Assembly: GCA_965206395.1 (NCBI GenBank)
Contig: CBDBJK010000034.1
Location: 62,001 to 126,000 of the forward strand
Direction: 5' to 3'
Length of the DNA stretch: 64,000 nt
Source: CBDBJK01 sp965206395
GTDB lineage: Bacteria > Chloroflexota > Dehalococcoidia > Lucifugimonadales > CATOSD01
Shown here in pieces: positions 34,596-43,863 of the stretch (positions are counted from its first letter, which is position 1; each line of letters begins with the position of its first letter). Position numbers and translations under genes: made by a program. Below the pieces are notes generated by a model that ran no database searches, was not told where the DNA came from, and saw only the letters and a list, made by a program, of their open reading frames with translations.

Positions 34596-34770
34596 AAGCT
34601 ACCTCATCATTAAATCATTCCTGAGTTTATCATCTGGCAAGATGGATGCCAAGCTGGGGGCAGAGAGATGTTTACCCTGAAACCATCATGCTATACTGCT
34701 CAGGTCGTGTGTGGGTTACCATTCAAAGGCACGGATGTAGCCAGTCTGAGTCGTTCTGTTGAGGGTGAGG

Positions 34771-35913
34771 ATGTCGCAAGGAATACGAATCGATAATGTC
34801 AGATTTAGCTCAGTCAAGGTTACCGAGCGCACGGAATGGACTTTCACAGAAGTATCTGATGCCCAAGGTGCTGAGACCGTCGTAGAGTTAAGCTGTGGGG
34901 AAGGCACTGGAAGGGCTGTAGCGCTGTTTACGGAGATTGCGGCAACGCTGAAGGGCAAGGAAATCGTTGATGAGTCGAGCATGGTCGAAGTCCTTGGCCT
35001 CGATCCACCTCAATTGCGAAAAGATAGGCCGTTTGCGACCGCCATCAGTGCGCTGCGAACGGCAATGGTATCCCTTCAGGCCTACCGCGACGGCGTTAGC
35101 CTCACCGAAGCCCTTGAAGGCGAGGTGCAACACAGCGTGCCCCTTTATGCCAACATCAATCGCTCTTTGTTCGGTAGCGACAGAACTGCCAAAGACTTCG
35201 GTGCAGCAGCTGAGCACGCGGTCAAATCGGGATTTTCCATTGTCAAGTGCGCGCCCTTCGACGAGGTGACTTCCCCTGTGTCAGCGAACGCAATTCTCGA
35301 TCTGGCTCGCCCAGGAATCGAGCGGGTAGCTGCAATTAGAATGGCAGTAGGGCCAGATGTGCAAGTGCTGGTGGACTGCCACGCTCGCTTTGAAGCTCAT
35401 ACTGCATCTGTGGTTGCTGAGGAACTGGCGAAGCTGGGCATTGGTTGGTTTGAGGAGCCGCTGGAGCCTACGAAAGACGCTGAAGGGCTTATGCAAGTCA
35501 CAAAGAACGTTGGGATGCCCCTCGCGGGCGGCGAAAGCGGCTACGGAGAGCCATTCTTCGCCGATTTGATAAGTCGTGGAGTTGTTAGCATTGTCATGCC
35601 AGACATCAAGTTCTGTGGCGGAGTGGCCGAGGCGTGCCGCACAGGACGAACGGTGAGCGAAGCAGGAGGCCAACTATCCCTGCACAACCCTTCCGGGCCG
35701 GTCTCGCAATTAGCGAGCGCGCATACAACGGCAGCAATAAACGGGGCGTTGCCACTGGAGCATGCTGTAAACGAGGCTCTCTGGCGAGCCGATTTGTTGA
35801 AGCCACGTGAACACATTGAGGGAGGACGTCTCTTGTTTCCGGGTGGCATCGGTCTGGGAGCGGTCATCAACCACAATATGGTGAAGCTACACGGCCGGTC
35901 GTGGGAGGCTTGA
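34771..35913 (+). CDS. Enolase-superfamily (mandelate racemase/muconate lactonizing-like) enzyme
   Basis: About 380 residues from ATG 34771 (TTG 34759 would add four). The barrel domain shows the metal ligands: VLVDCHARF (Asp) near residue 195, WFEEPLEP (Glu) near 225 and PLAGGESGYG (Glu) near 248. An acid/base candidate is SIVKCAPFD: the KxK motif of the MLE branch is reduced to a single Lys. Near the C-terminus SLHNPSGPVSQ gives a His. It probably abstracts a proton alpha to a carboxylate, as a sugar-acid dehydratase or racemase; the reaction is not assignable. Confidence 0.82.
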   Translation: MSQGIRIDNVRFSSVKVTERTEWTFTEVSDAQGAETVVELSCGEGTGRAVALFTEIAATLKGKEIVDESSMVEVLGLDPPQLRKDRPFATAISALRTAMVSLQAYRDGVSLTEALEGEVQHSVPLYANINRSLFGSDRTAKDFGAAAEHAVKSGFSIVKCAPFDEVTSPVSANAILDLARPGIERVAAIRMAVGPDVQVLVDCHARFEAHTASVVAEELAKLGIGWFEEPLEPTKDAEGLMQVTKNVGMPLAGGESGYGEPFFADLISRGVVSIVMPDIKFCGGVAEACRTGRTVSEAGGQLSLHNPSGPVSQLASAHTTAAINGALPLEHAVNEALWRADLLKPREHIEGGRLLFPGGIGLGAVINHNMVKLHGRSWEA

Positions 35914-35991
35914 GCAGAAATTCGTTCTCTAGATTAAATAGATTCCGGGAGCTTGTCGCATCATTCCGCTTATACGCATTCTAAAACAGTT

Positions 35992-36288
35992 CTAGGATTC
36001 CAGAAATTCGTCAAGACCTTCTTCCATTCTTTCCTGCACCAACCCTTGAAAAGCCCGCAGCATCAGAGGAATGTCAAGATCAATAGCCAGTTCGGTGTCG
36101 GTGACATTAAGTGTTCCCTTGAAGTCGAAGCCACGTGCGTGAAATGAGAACGCCATGAGGTCATCTTGCCAGCTATAGGTAACGTCGGAAACAGTTTCGT
36201 CAAAGCCGCTCATCAACTTCGGAAAGTCAGCATCGACTTTGCTCTTTGCAGCTTCTTTGGTCATGTTGTGGGCTTTGACGACTTTCAT
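35992..36288 (-). CDS. Putative polyhydroxyalkanoic acid system protein (PHA granule-type)
   Basis: The 98-residue protein begins MKVVKAHNMTKEAAKSKVD and has a central SWQDDLMAFSFHARGFDFKGTL and a C-terminal helix LVQERMEEGLDEFL. The layout fits the small family annotated as PHA granule or PHA system protein (beta-hairpin core between helices). Found alone here, so a PHA link is by family name only. The 250 bases downstream of the carboxylase gene (36289-36535) hold no recognisable gene. Confidence 0.65.
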   Translation of the reverse strand: MKVVKAHNMTKEAAKSKVDADFPKLMSGFDETVSDVTYSWQDDLMAFSFHARGFDFKGTLNVTDTELAIDLDIPLMLRAFQGLVQERMEEGLDEFLES

Positions 36289-36535
36289 GGCGTTCGTTAT
36301 TAATCCCTTCGTTAAGTAATCCTGTTTGATTTAGTTCAAGTGGGCCACAATTTTCTGCACCTGGGGCCTTGACTTACTCGTCCCAGCGGGCCTCTTTGTG
36401 TTTATCAATCTAGACTCTATTCTCCTAGTCATAATCGACAAGCCGTAGTGGGATTGTTCCTGGTTACTCCGAAGACGGCAAACGAATTACGCCCCCTGAA
36501 AATTCGTGCGGCGTCGCCGCAACCATAACGAAGTG

Positions 36536-38398
36536 TTACGGTGCAATTATAGCGAGTATGTCATCTTTCGCAACTGTGACACCGATATCGAATGGCAGCG
36601 CCTTGACAACGCCGGTGGTAGGTGAAGGGAGCGTGTTCTCCATTTTCATTGCCTCCAGCACCAAAATAGGGTCTCCGGCTTGCACGCTCTGACCGACCTC
36701 CGCGATATATCTCAATACGATGCCGGGCATGGGTGCGCTTATCGTGGCTTCGCCTGAAGCAGATGATGGGGCTGTTGGTGCGGGTGGCATAGCGGGCGCA
36801 GGCGCTCGATAGGGCGTGGGAGCCGATGGCGACGCTGCGTCGGAAGTCAAGCCACGCACGGGTTGAGCAGGGTCTACTTCGACCTCGAAATAACTCCCTT
36901 CTACGTACACATTGAAAGTTCGCGCCCTGGAACTCTTGGGAGGGGGTTCCACCGCTTTCTTCTTGGCGATCTCTTGATCCGCCTGTTCGAGGCTCTTGGG
37001 CTTCATGTTTTCAGGAATTGGATCTAGCCCATGTTTCATACGAAGGAATTGGAGGCCTGTTGAAGGGAACAGCGCATACGTCAGGACGTCCTCAACGTCG
37101 GTTGAGATGTCCTTGATGTCCTCCCGTGCCTGTTCCATTTCAGGGTCTACCAGGTCTGCGGGTTTTCCAGTGTATGGCTCGCTGCCTCGTTCGTAGTTCT
37201 TGAGGGCCATCTCCATCACCTGCGAATCCAGTGATGTGGGCGAACGGCCATACATGCCGTAGGCGTAGTCTTTCACCTGGTCGGATATCATCTTGTAGCG
37301 TCCGAAAAGCACGTTGCTCACTGCCTGGGAGCCAATCATCTGGCTTATTGGCGTCACAAGCGGAGGATTGCCAAGCTCCCTGCGAGTTCTGGGTACGTCG
37401 GACAGCACATCGTCGAGGCGATCAAGGGCGTCCGCCTCTTGCAATTGAGAGATCAGATTGCTTGCCATACCTCCGGGAATCTGGTGGCTGAGGACTTTGG
37501 CGTCTATTACGGCTGCGCGAGGATTTTGCATGTGATGACGATACTTGGGCAGAATCGACTCCAGATAGTCGCCCATGCGCAAGATTTTCGCGAGGTCTAG
37601 CCCGCAATCTCGGTCTTCGCCGCGCAGAGTTACCTCCAGCGGTTCTATCGCGGGTTGGGCGGTACGCAAAGCCAGTGGAGCGAGGCAGGTGTCAACGACA
37701 TCAACGCCGGCTTCTATGGCCTTCAAGAGAGTCATCGAAGCCATGCCACTGGTGTAGTGAGTATGTAACTGAAGGGGAACGCTTACAACCGACTTGAGCG
37801 TTGTAACAAGCTCGTAGGCATCGTACGGGGCCATCAGTCCGCCCATATCTTTGAGGCAAATGCTGTCCGCCCCCATATCTTGAAAACGCCTGGCTTTGTC
37901 TACGTAGTAATCAAGGTTGTAGATATGGCCGCCCAGTCGTCCCTCCTCGGTAAGAGAGTAGCAGATAGCAAGTTGCAAGTGCTTGCCATTGGCTTTTATG
38001 GCTTGGGATGCTTTCTCAAGATTCCTTTCGTCGTTCAGCGCGTCGAACACACGAAAGATGTCTATACCGGCCTCGGCAGAACGCCGAACGAAGGCGTCTA
38101 CAACGTCGTCGGCGTAGGCTCGGTATCCTACCAGGCTCTGTCCCCGAAGAAGCATCATGAACGGCGTTTTGGGCATCAACCGCTTGAAAGTGCGCAGCCG
38201 TTCCCAGGGGTCTTCGGCGAGAAATCTTGTGGCTGCGTCGTACGTCGCGCCTCCCCAGACCTCCAGTGAATGGAAGCCCATAGAGTCCATCTCGGCTGCT
38301 ATAGGCTCCATGTCGGCAGTACGCATACGTGTGGCCATCAAGCTCTGATGGGCGTCTCTGAATGTGGTGTCGGTAATCTTAATGGAGTTAGCTGGCAC
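36536..38398 (-). CDS. Pyruvate/oxaloacetate carboxyltransferase subunit fused to biotin carrier (PycB/OadA/5S-like)
   Basis: The 620-residue protein has an HMGL-like TIM barrel (KITDTTFRDAHQSL at the N-terminus, FRVFDALNDERN, CLKDMGGLM with the carboxylated-Lys-type active site, and the metal-binding LQLHTHYTSGM). A PYC/OADA conserved domain follows to about residue 470, then a Pro/Ala-rich linker, and a C-terminal biotinyl domain with EAMKMEN near residue 580. No biotin carboxylase domain is present. It catalyses carboxyl transfer between biotin and pyruvate/oxaloacetate. Upstream on the same strand, beyond IS-D1, lie a small subunit gene and an MmdA-like carboxyltransferase gene. IS-D1 is inserted about 17 bases before the ATG and removes the native ribosome-site region or operon link. 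Confidence 0.9.
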   Translation of the reverse strand: MPANSIKITDTTFRDAHQSLMATRMRTADMEPIAAEMDSMGFHSLEVWGGATYDAATRFLAEDPWERLRTFKRLMPKTPFMMLLRGQSLVGYRAYADDVVDAFVRRSAEAGIDIFRVFDALNDERNLEKASQAIKANGKHLQLAICYSLTEEGRLGGHIYNLDYYVDKARRFQDMGADSICLKDMGGLMAPYDAYELVTTLKSVVSVPLQLHTHYTSGMASMTLLKAIEAGVDVVDTCLAPLALRTAQPAIEPLEVTLRGEDRDCGLDLAKILRMGDYLESILPKYRHHMQNPRAAVIDAKVLSHQIPGGMASNLISQLQEADALDRLDDVLSDVPRTRRELGNPPLVTPISQMIGSQAVSNVLFGRYKMISDQVKDYAYGMYGRSPTSLDSQVMEMALKNYERGSEPYTGKPADLVDPEMEQAREDIKDISTDVEDVLTYALFPSTGLQFLRMKHGLDPIPENMKPKSLEQADQEIAKKKAVEPPPKSSRARTFNVYVEGSYFEVEVDPAQPVRGLTSDAASPSAPTPYRAPAPAMPPAPTAPSSASGEATISAPMPGIVLRYIAEVGQSVQAGDPILVLEAMKMENTLPSPTTGVVKALPFDIGVTVAKDDILAIIAP

Positions 38399-38415
38399 TG
38401 TTCCTCATCTCACTA

Positions 38416-39297
38416 AGAGCGTCTAACAAAACCATTATTGGAACAGAAAGCGAGAGCAGATGATGGCACAACCTATGGCCAAGAAAGCCTCATGTATGTC
38501 TGCCCTGCGCTCATATCGAACCCGTAAGCGTCGGAACTGATGAAGCCAACTCAGGCTTCTCTCAACCACCCATCTATGCACACCCAACCCGCTGCCATGC
38601 GGCTCACCTCGCTTGGCCAGCAGCGGCCAGATATGTCGCTTCTTCAACTCCTTGCGAACAGGCTCAGAGTCATACCCTCTGTCTCTCTGCGCCTGAAGAG
38701 GACGCTTGCGAGGCCTGCCTCGCTTGCCCTTGACAGCAGGTATGGCATCCACCAACTCAAGGGCTTGGGTGACATCGTGAGCGTTCGCGCCAGTCAACCT
38801 GACCGCCAGTGGAATGCCCTGGGCATCGGTTATGATATGATGCTTGCTACCCGCCTTCGCCCTGTCCGTGGGGTTGGGGCCTGTTTTCTGCCCCCAAAAA
38901 CTGCTCGCACTGAAGCACTGTCCAGCACTGCGCGAGTCCAGTCTATGCGCTCAGCTGCTTGCAGGCGCTCAAGGCATACCAAGTGGATGCGCTCCCAGAC
39001 TCCCGACTGGTGCCAATCTCTGAGGCGCCTCCAGCAGGTCATCCCATTGCCACAGTCCATCTCCTTGGGTAGGTCTTCCCAGCCAATGCCTGTCTTTAGC
39101 ACGAACAGTATCCCACTTAGGACCTGTCTGTCAGGTATCCTGGGCCTTCCTCCTTTCGGCTTCGGTGGTTGTGGCGGCAGTAAAGGTTGCACCAGTTCCC
39201 AGAATTCATCGCTTACAAGGGGCTTAGACATTAGGTCATCCTCCTCCAGAGAATGTCCAGATTCTAACCCCTTTTATTAGGTTTTGTTAGACGCTCT
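38416..39297 (-). mobile_element. IS-D copy 1 (small IS5-family element)
   Basis: The ends AGAGCGTCTAACAAAACC and GGTTTTGTTAGACGCTCT are inverted repeats; TA flanks at 38414-38415 and 39298-39299. The 0.88-kb element is inserted between the carboxylase small subunit gene and the pycB-like gene. A nearly identical copy is at 52592. Confidence 0.88.
38435..39231 (-). CDS. IS5-family (IS427-like) transposase of IS-D1, two ORFs with -1 frameshift
   Basis: ORF A from ATG 39231 (MSKPLVSDEFWELVQPLLPP) contains GGRPRIPDRQVLSGILFVLKTGIGWEDLP and the first catalytic Asp region LDSASVRAVFGG. A -1 slip at GGGGGCAGAAAAC would enter TGPNPTDRAKAGSKHH and ORF B (LTGANAHDVTQALELVD, DRGYDSEPVRKELKKR, VERSLSWLHQFRRLRVRYERR) ending at 38435. 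Both halves are intact, so an active transposase by programmed frameshift is plausible. Confidence 0.82.
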
Positions 39298-39401
39298 TAA
39301 TCTCGTGACGAGAGTTAGAATTGCCCGAAGGACATGGCATCAGATGAATCATGCGGCGAGAAGCTATGCATGGAAGGCAAATCACGCCTGTCATGTTTTG
39401 C

Positions 39402-39608
39402 TTATCCTCTGCCATTCCATGATAGACTGCGCCTGAATCGCATATCTAGTCTTGGATGCCACGCCGCCAGTTTCCAGGCCCGTCCCTGTTTGCCTGCTTG
39501 AGGACTCATGGCGTCGTCTTCCTCGTCAAGGTAAGCCTGAACTGCGGCCATCACTGCCGACAACAGCCTGGGATCGGGTAGAATCGAATCATTGCTCTGG
39601 CTGCTCAA
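39402..39608 (-). CDS. Small (epsilon/gamma-like) subunit of a biotin-dependent carboxyltransferase
   Basis: The 68-residue product overlaps the end of the MmdA-like gene by four bases. It has a helix RLLSAVMAAVQAYLDEEDD followed by a charged linker and WKLAAWHPRL, the pattern of short accessory subunits of acyl-CoA carboxylases and decarboxylases (helix, acidic stretch, then a W-K-x-A-x-R motif). Such subunits hold the carboxyltransferase complex together. The last residues look atypical. The call rests mainly on position and this short pattern. Confidence 0.6.
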   Translation of the reverse strand: MSSQSNDSILPDPRLLSAVMAAVQAYLDEEDDAMSPQAGKQGRAWKLAAWHPRLDMRFRRSLSWNGRG

Positions 39609-41179
39609 AGCGGAATGCTCCCGTGTTTCTTGAACGGAAGCGACTCGCGTTTCGTAGCCAGCATCTCCAACGCACGGATAATCTTGGTTCTGGTCTCGGC
39701 AGGATCGATGACATCATCTATCATGCCCCGGCTGGCGGCGACGTATGGGTTCATTAATCGATCATCGTAGTCTTTGATTAATTCGGCGCGCAACTCTTCA
39801 CGGCGGTCTGAATCGTTTAGCTCGCCTCTGTACACAATGTTCACAGCGCCGTCCGCTCCCATCACCGCTATCTGGCCGGTCGGCCAGGCATAGTTGATGT
39901 CGCTTTTCAGGTTCTTGCTGCTCATGACAATGTAGGCCCCGCCGTAAGCCTTCCGCATTATGAGGCTTATTTTAGGAACCGTCGCCTCGGCGTAGGCGTA
40001 GATTAGCTTTGCGCCGTGTCTTATGATGCCACTGTGCTCCTGAGCGGTGCCGGGCATGAAGCCAGGCACGTCTATGAAGGTTATGAGTGGGAATTCGAAG
40101 GCGTCGCAAAAGCGTACGAACCGGGCGGCTTTCACAGAGGATTCTATGTCGAGCACTCCTGCCAGATAGTGAGGCTGGTTTGCGACGATGCCTACTGGCC
40201 TGCCATTCAATCTTGCAAAGCCCACGAGGATGTTGCCCGCGAATCGCTCATGCACCTGCATGAATTCGCCATCATCGACGATTCGAACGATTACGTCCAA
40301 CATGTTGTATGGCTGATTGGGATTGTCAGGTATTAGGCTGGCAATCTCCTCATCGATGCCGTCGATGTCATCCATGGATGGCTGACGTGGCGGCTCCTCC
40401 ATGTTGTTCTGGGGTAGGAAGCTTAGAAGACGACGGACTTGCTCAAAGCATTCGGCTTCCGACTCGATGGCGAAGTGGGCGACGCCGCTCTTGGTGGCAT
40501 GGCTTGACGCTCCTCCAAGATCCTCGTGCGTCACATCCTCGCCAGTCACGGAGCGAATGACATCCGGGCCTGTGATGTACATCTGGCCGACTCCGCTCAC
40601 CATGAACACGAAGTCTGTCAGAGCGGGGGAGTATGTCGCGCCACCGGCTGCAGGGCCAAGTATGACCGAAATCTGCGGGATGACGCCGGAAGCCCTAACG
40701 TTGCGATGGAAAATCGAGCTATATCCTGCCAGGCTATCAACGCCTTCCTGGATTCGCGCTCCACCAGAGTCTATCAAGCCGACGATAGGCGCGCCGGTGT
40801 CCATAGCCAGGTCCATAACCTTGCAGACCTTCTGCGACACCGCCTCGGATAGTGAGCCGCCGAGGATGGTGAAGTCTTGGGCGTAAACGAATGTCATGCG
40901 TCCGTCTACGCGGCCATAGCCGGTGACGACGGCATCGCCAAGGAACTTCTGCTTGTCTAACCCGAACTCAGTTGATCTGTGCAGGACAAATGCGTCTATC
41001 TCTTCGAACGTCCCCTCGTCAAGAAGCAGATTGATGCGCTCGCGTACGGTGAGCTTTCCGCGTTTGTGTTGCGCCTCGATGCGTCGAGAGCCGCCGCTAA
41101 CCAGCGCCTCCTCTTTTTTCTGACGTAGCTCATCTCGTTTCTGGTCTACAATTCGACGGACTACCATATTTGAATTCAT
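39605..41179 (-). CDS. Acyl-CoA carboxyltransferase beta subunit (MmdA/PccB/12S-like)
   Basis: The 524-residue protein has both crotonase-fold halves. The N-terminal one shows GKLTVRERINLLLDEGTFEEID, FTILGGSLSEAVSQKV and GLIDSGGARIQEGVDSLAGY. The C-terminal one shows FVDVPGF-like FIDVPGFMPGTAQEHSGIIRHGAKLIYAYAEA and RKAYGGAYIVM. It transfers a carboxyl group between biotin and propionyl-CoA/methylmalonyl-CoA. It lies with the small subunit and the PycB-biotin fusion on one strand. With no biotin carboxylase nearby, either methylmalonyl-CoA decarboxylation or a transcarboxylase is possible. Confidence 0.9.
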   Translation of the reverse strand: MNSNMVVRRIVDQKRDELRQKKEEALVSGGSRRIEAQHKRGKLTVRERINLLLDEGTFEEIDAFVLHRSTEFGLDKQKFLGDAVVTGYGRVDGRMTFVYAQDFTILGGSLSEAVSQKVCKVMDLAMDTGAPIVGLIDSGGARIQEGVDSLAGYSSIFHRNVRASGVIPQISVILGPAAGGATYSPALTDFVFMVSGVGQMYITGPDVIRSVTGEDVTHEDLGGASSHATKSGVAHFAIESEAECFEQVRRLLSFLPQNNMEEPPRQPSMDDIDGIDEEIASLIPDNPNQPYNMLDVIVRIVDDGEFMQVHERFAGNILVGFARLNGRPVGIVANQPHYLAGVLDIESSVKAARFVRFCDAFEFPLITFIDVPGFMPGTAQEHSGIIRHGAKLIYAYAEATVPKISLIMRKAYGGAYIVMSSKNLKSDINYAWPTGQIAVMGADGAVNIVYRGELNDSDRREELRAELIKDYDDRLMNPYVAASRGMIDDVIDPAETRTKIIRALEMLATKRESLPFKKHGSIPL

Positions 41180-41293
41180 GCCACCATCTATGAAATAATC
41201 TCAACCAAACCGTAGCAGATAATTGTGAAGGTCGCAAGGCAACCGATGTCACGGCGACGGCGACTATTCGTATCATCATATTTTGGAGTCGCA

Positions 41294-42166
41294 ATGCAGT
41301 CCAAAGCAGAAGGTCTATGCGCGACCATCATTGGCGATACCTCCTTCGCCTGGGGTCAGCGCACCTATGTCATGGGTGTTGTCAACGTGACGCCGGATTC
41401 CTTTTCAGGCGACGGGCTGAGCGAGGACGTAGGAGCCGCAGTACAGCAGGCGCTCGACTTTCAGGAGTGGGGCGCGGACATCATAGACGTAGGCGGTGAG
41501 TCCACACGTCCACCGTTGGTCTACTCTGGGGCAGAGCCTACGCCAGTCGAAGACGAGCTATCGAAGGTCATTCCGGTCATTCACGCTCTCGCTGCCAGGC
41601 TTCGGATTCCAATCAGCGTTGACACTTACAAGGCGCGCGTAGCCGATGAGGCCCTTGCGGCAGGTGCGTCCATGATTAACGACGTTTGGGGATTCAAACG
41701 AGACCCCGATATGGTCCGCGTCGCCGCCGAAGCAGGCGTTCCGGTTGTTCTCATGCACAATCAAGGCCACACTCGCTACGATGACCTTGTGCCGGATGTC
41801 ATTGGCGAACTGCGACGGATGACCGACGCAGCACTGGACGCTGGGGTATCTTTAGAAAATATCGTCCTGGACCCAGGCATGGGCTTCGGCAAAACCGCCG
41901 AGCAAAACCTGGAGATTCTTCGCAGACTCGACGAATTTCTGGTCCTAGGTCGGCCTTTGCTCATAGGAATGTCTCGAAAGTCTACGATCGGGCGCGTTCT
42001 GGGCCTGCCTGTTGATGAAAGGGTCGAGGGAACCGCCGCTACGGTCGCGCTGTCGATAGCCAAGGGTGCGGACATCGTAAGAGTACACGATGTTAGGGAG
42101 ATGGTAAGAGTGTCGCGGATGAGTGACGCCATAGTCCGTGGTTGGAAACAGGCCGATGCTGAATGA
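41294..42166 (+). CDS. folP: Dihydropteroate synthase
   Basis: The product shows the DHPS motifs: MGVVNVTPDSFSGDGL, DIIDVGGESTRP, ISVDTYKARVA, SMINDVWG, VVLMHNQG, IVLDPGMGFGKTAEQN, LIGMSRKSTIGRVLG and VRVHDVREM. It condenses 6-hydroxymethyl-dihydropterin pyrophosphate with p-aminobenzoate in folate synthesis. I choose ATG 41294 (MQSKAEG); the frame is open up to 41225, but the added residues are basic and unlike the family. It overlaps folK. The gene diverges from the carboxyltransferase gene with about 110 bases between. Confidence 0.93.
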   Translation: MQSKAEGLCATIIGDTSFAWGQRTYVMGVVNVTPDSFSGDGLSEDVGAAVQQALDFQEWGADIIDVGGESTRPPLVYSGAEPTPVEDELSKVIPVIHALAARLRIPISVDTYKARVADEALAAGASMINDVWGFKRDPDMVRVAAEAGVPVVLMHNQGHTRYDDLVPDVIGELRRMTDAALDAGVSLENIVLDPGMGFGKTAEQNLEILRRLDEFLVLGRPLLIGMSRKSTIGRVLGLPVDERVEGTAATVALSIAKGADIVRVHDVREMVRVSRMSDAIVRGWKQADAE

Positions 42167-42656
42167 AGCCTACGTAGGAATTGGCTCGAACCTGGGAGAC
42201 CGCAGCGCCAACATAGGCGAAGCTCTGCGGATACTCGGTCAGATATCCGAAAACATAACGGCTTCGTCGATTTACGAGACAACCCCACAAGGCTTTCGCA
42301 GCCAGCCGTCGTTCTATAACGCTGTCTGCCGCATGTGGACGAAGTTAGACCCGTTCGCGCTTCTGGCGAGCTTGAAAGACATCGAAACGAGGTTAGGGCG
42401 GCACCGAACCTTCGTAAACGCGCCGCGTACGCTGGACCTGGACATCCTCATCTACGGTCGTGCCGTTTTGGATTTGCCAATCCTCACGATACCGCATCCT
42501 AGAATGGCTCAACGAGCCTTCGTTGTCGTGCCGCTTTCTGAAATCGCACCGGAACTTGTTCATCCGGTGCTCAAAGTGACGGCTCATTCATTGCGAACGC
42601 GCCTCTCGTCATCCGGTGACCCAATAAGGAAGATTAAGGTAGCTTCTACTCCCTGA
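42156..42656 (+). CDS. folK: 2-amino-4-hydroxy-6-hydroxymethyldihydropteridine pyrophosphokinase
   Basis: From ATG 42156 (MLNEAYVGIGSNLGDR) the 166-residue product has the HPPK hallmarks: GSNLGDR, YETTPQGF, QPSFYNAVC, IETRLGRHR, RTLDLDILIYG, and PHPRMAQRAFVVVPL. It makes the pyrophosphate substrate for FolP, and the two genes overlap by 11 bases, implying coupled translation. No folB or folE is visible nearby. It ends tail-to-tail with, and overlapping by 11 bases, the small zinc protein gene. Confidence 0.93.
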   Translation: MLNEAYVGIGSNLGDRSANIGEALRILGQISENITASSIYETTPQGFRSQPSFYNAVCRMWTKLDPFALLASLKDIETRLGRHRTFVNAPRTLDLDILIYGRAVLDLPILTIPHPRMAQRAFVVVPLSEIAPELVHPVLKVTAHSLRTRLSSSGDPIRKIKVASTP

Positions 42657-42828
42657 GAGCCGGTGGCAGCAGGTTAGGAATGGTATCTTCGATAGGATAG
42701 GTCTCGCTGCACGAATCGCAGTGAAGGCTTCCTTCGACGATTTCGTCCTCATCCTCTTTTTCAACCGAAAGAGTCAGAGACCCTTTGCATACTGGGCATG
42801 CCAGAATATTCATCAGCTCAGGCTTCAC
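42646..42828 (-). CDS. Trm112/UPF0434-like zinc-binding small protein
   Basis: The 60-residue protein has MNILACPVCKGSL and LHCDSCSETYPI, two CxxC pairs forming a zinc ribbon, and ends DTIPNLLPPA, the standard Trm112-like layout. In other organisms such proteins activate methyltransferases. A class I methyltransferase gene lies just upstream on the same strand, which may be its partner (inference). Confidence 0.85.
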   Translation of the reverse strand: MKPELMNILACPVCKGSLTLSVEKEDEDEIVEGSLHCDSCSETYPIEDTIPNLLPPALRE

Positions 42829-42939
42829 GTTTATTCTACCTCCAACAGTAGGGACAATAAGTGCGTTGTTATCTTGGTCCGCCAGGGACAGGAGTAGGTG
42901 CGAGAATCTTCACACTGGACTGATATTGGCATCTGAAGT

Positions 42940-43743
42940 TTAGCGCTTCCGTCCCAAAATGCGAATTTGAGCCGTGGTAAAGTACCAGTTTCCGTCTTCA
43001 TCCTGCCCAAGGTCTACGTGGCGCTTCACCGATTCCGGCGGATTCTTGAGCATGGAGTAGATGCGCTCCCGATTCTCTGGGGGTGTATCGGCACGATCCA
43101 TCCAGAATATTATATTCCGCATACGGCCACGAGTTACCTGAACATCCAAGACTTCCAGGCCCGCGTTTTCATAAGCCTGGTGCCACTCGGTGTGGCTGTG
43201 GTTGCAGACATGGCTGGAGTCTCTGAGCCGCTCTATGTCGTCTATGTACACCTGTGATTCAGCGTCTTCAGGCCCCATGCTGTCGGCTATAAGCACCTTA
43301 CCGCCAGGTTTGCACACACGGGCCATCTCCATGACAGCAGGAGCATGATTGGGGAAGTGGGCGGCGGCGAGTCGAGAGGTTATCAGGTCGAAGCTGTCGT
43401 TCTGGAAAGGGATAGACATAGCATCCGTAGCCACTCGCCAGAGATTGGAGGCTTCCATTTCTTTTTCTTGGATAAGAGTTGGTATCTCACGGAGCATACC
43501 CATAGCCAGGTCGCTGGCTACCACCGTACGCACGTGGGGCGCGAAAGCGCAGGCCAGATGACCCGGCCCTGTGCCCACGTCCAGCATAAACTCGTCGCCC
43601 TTTAGGTCTGCCATCTGGACGATCAGCGCTAACGCTTCCTCATTGCCGTGGCTTTGTCGATAACGCGCCGCCCGTGCTCCGAAGTAGTCTCTTGCCAAAA
43701 GCTGGCCTGGGCCGCCAGAACTATCTTGCTGCAATAAATTCAC
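42940..43743 (-). CDS. Class I SAM-dependent methyltransferase
   Basis: The 267-residue protein has motif I FMLDVGTGPGHLACAF near residue 55, the acidic motif II VVASDLAMGML, motif III ATDAMSIPFQNDSFDLITSRLAAAHF and post-motif VCKPGGKVLIADSMG. It resembles UbiE/Methyltransf_11 proteins. The substrate is unknown. It shares its strand with the Trm112-like gene downstream, separated by 110 bases. Confidence 0.85.
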   Translation of the reverse strand: MNLLQQDSSGGPGQLLARDYFGARAARYRQSHGNEEALALIVQMADLKGDEFMLDVGTGPGHLACAFAPHVRTVVASDLAMGMLREIPTLIQEKEMEASNLWRVATDAMSIPFQNDSFDLITSRLAAAHFPNHAPAVMEMARVCKPGGKVLIADSMGPEDAESQVYIDDIERLRDSSHVCNHSHTEWHQAYENAGLEVLDVQVTRGRMRNIIFWMDRADTPPENRERIYSMLKNPPESVKRHVDLGQDEDGNWYFTTAQIRILGRKR

Positions 43744-43863
43744 CTCTATTATTCTTTCGCGCTACCTTAATTACTCTTCTCGGCTCATGCCGAAGGCAAT
43801 AACGTAATTCTCAAAACCATATCACCAGGTCTCGATATCGTCAAATGTTATCCGATATGAACA

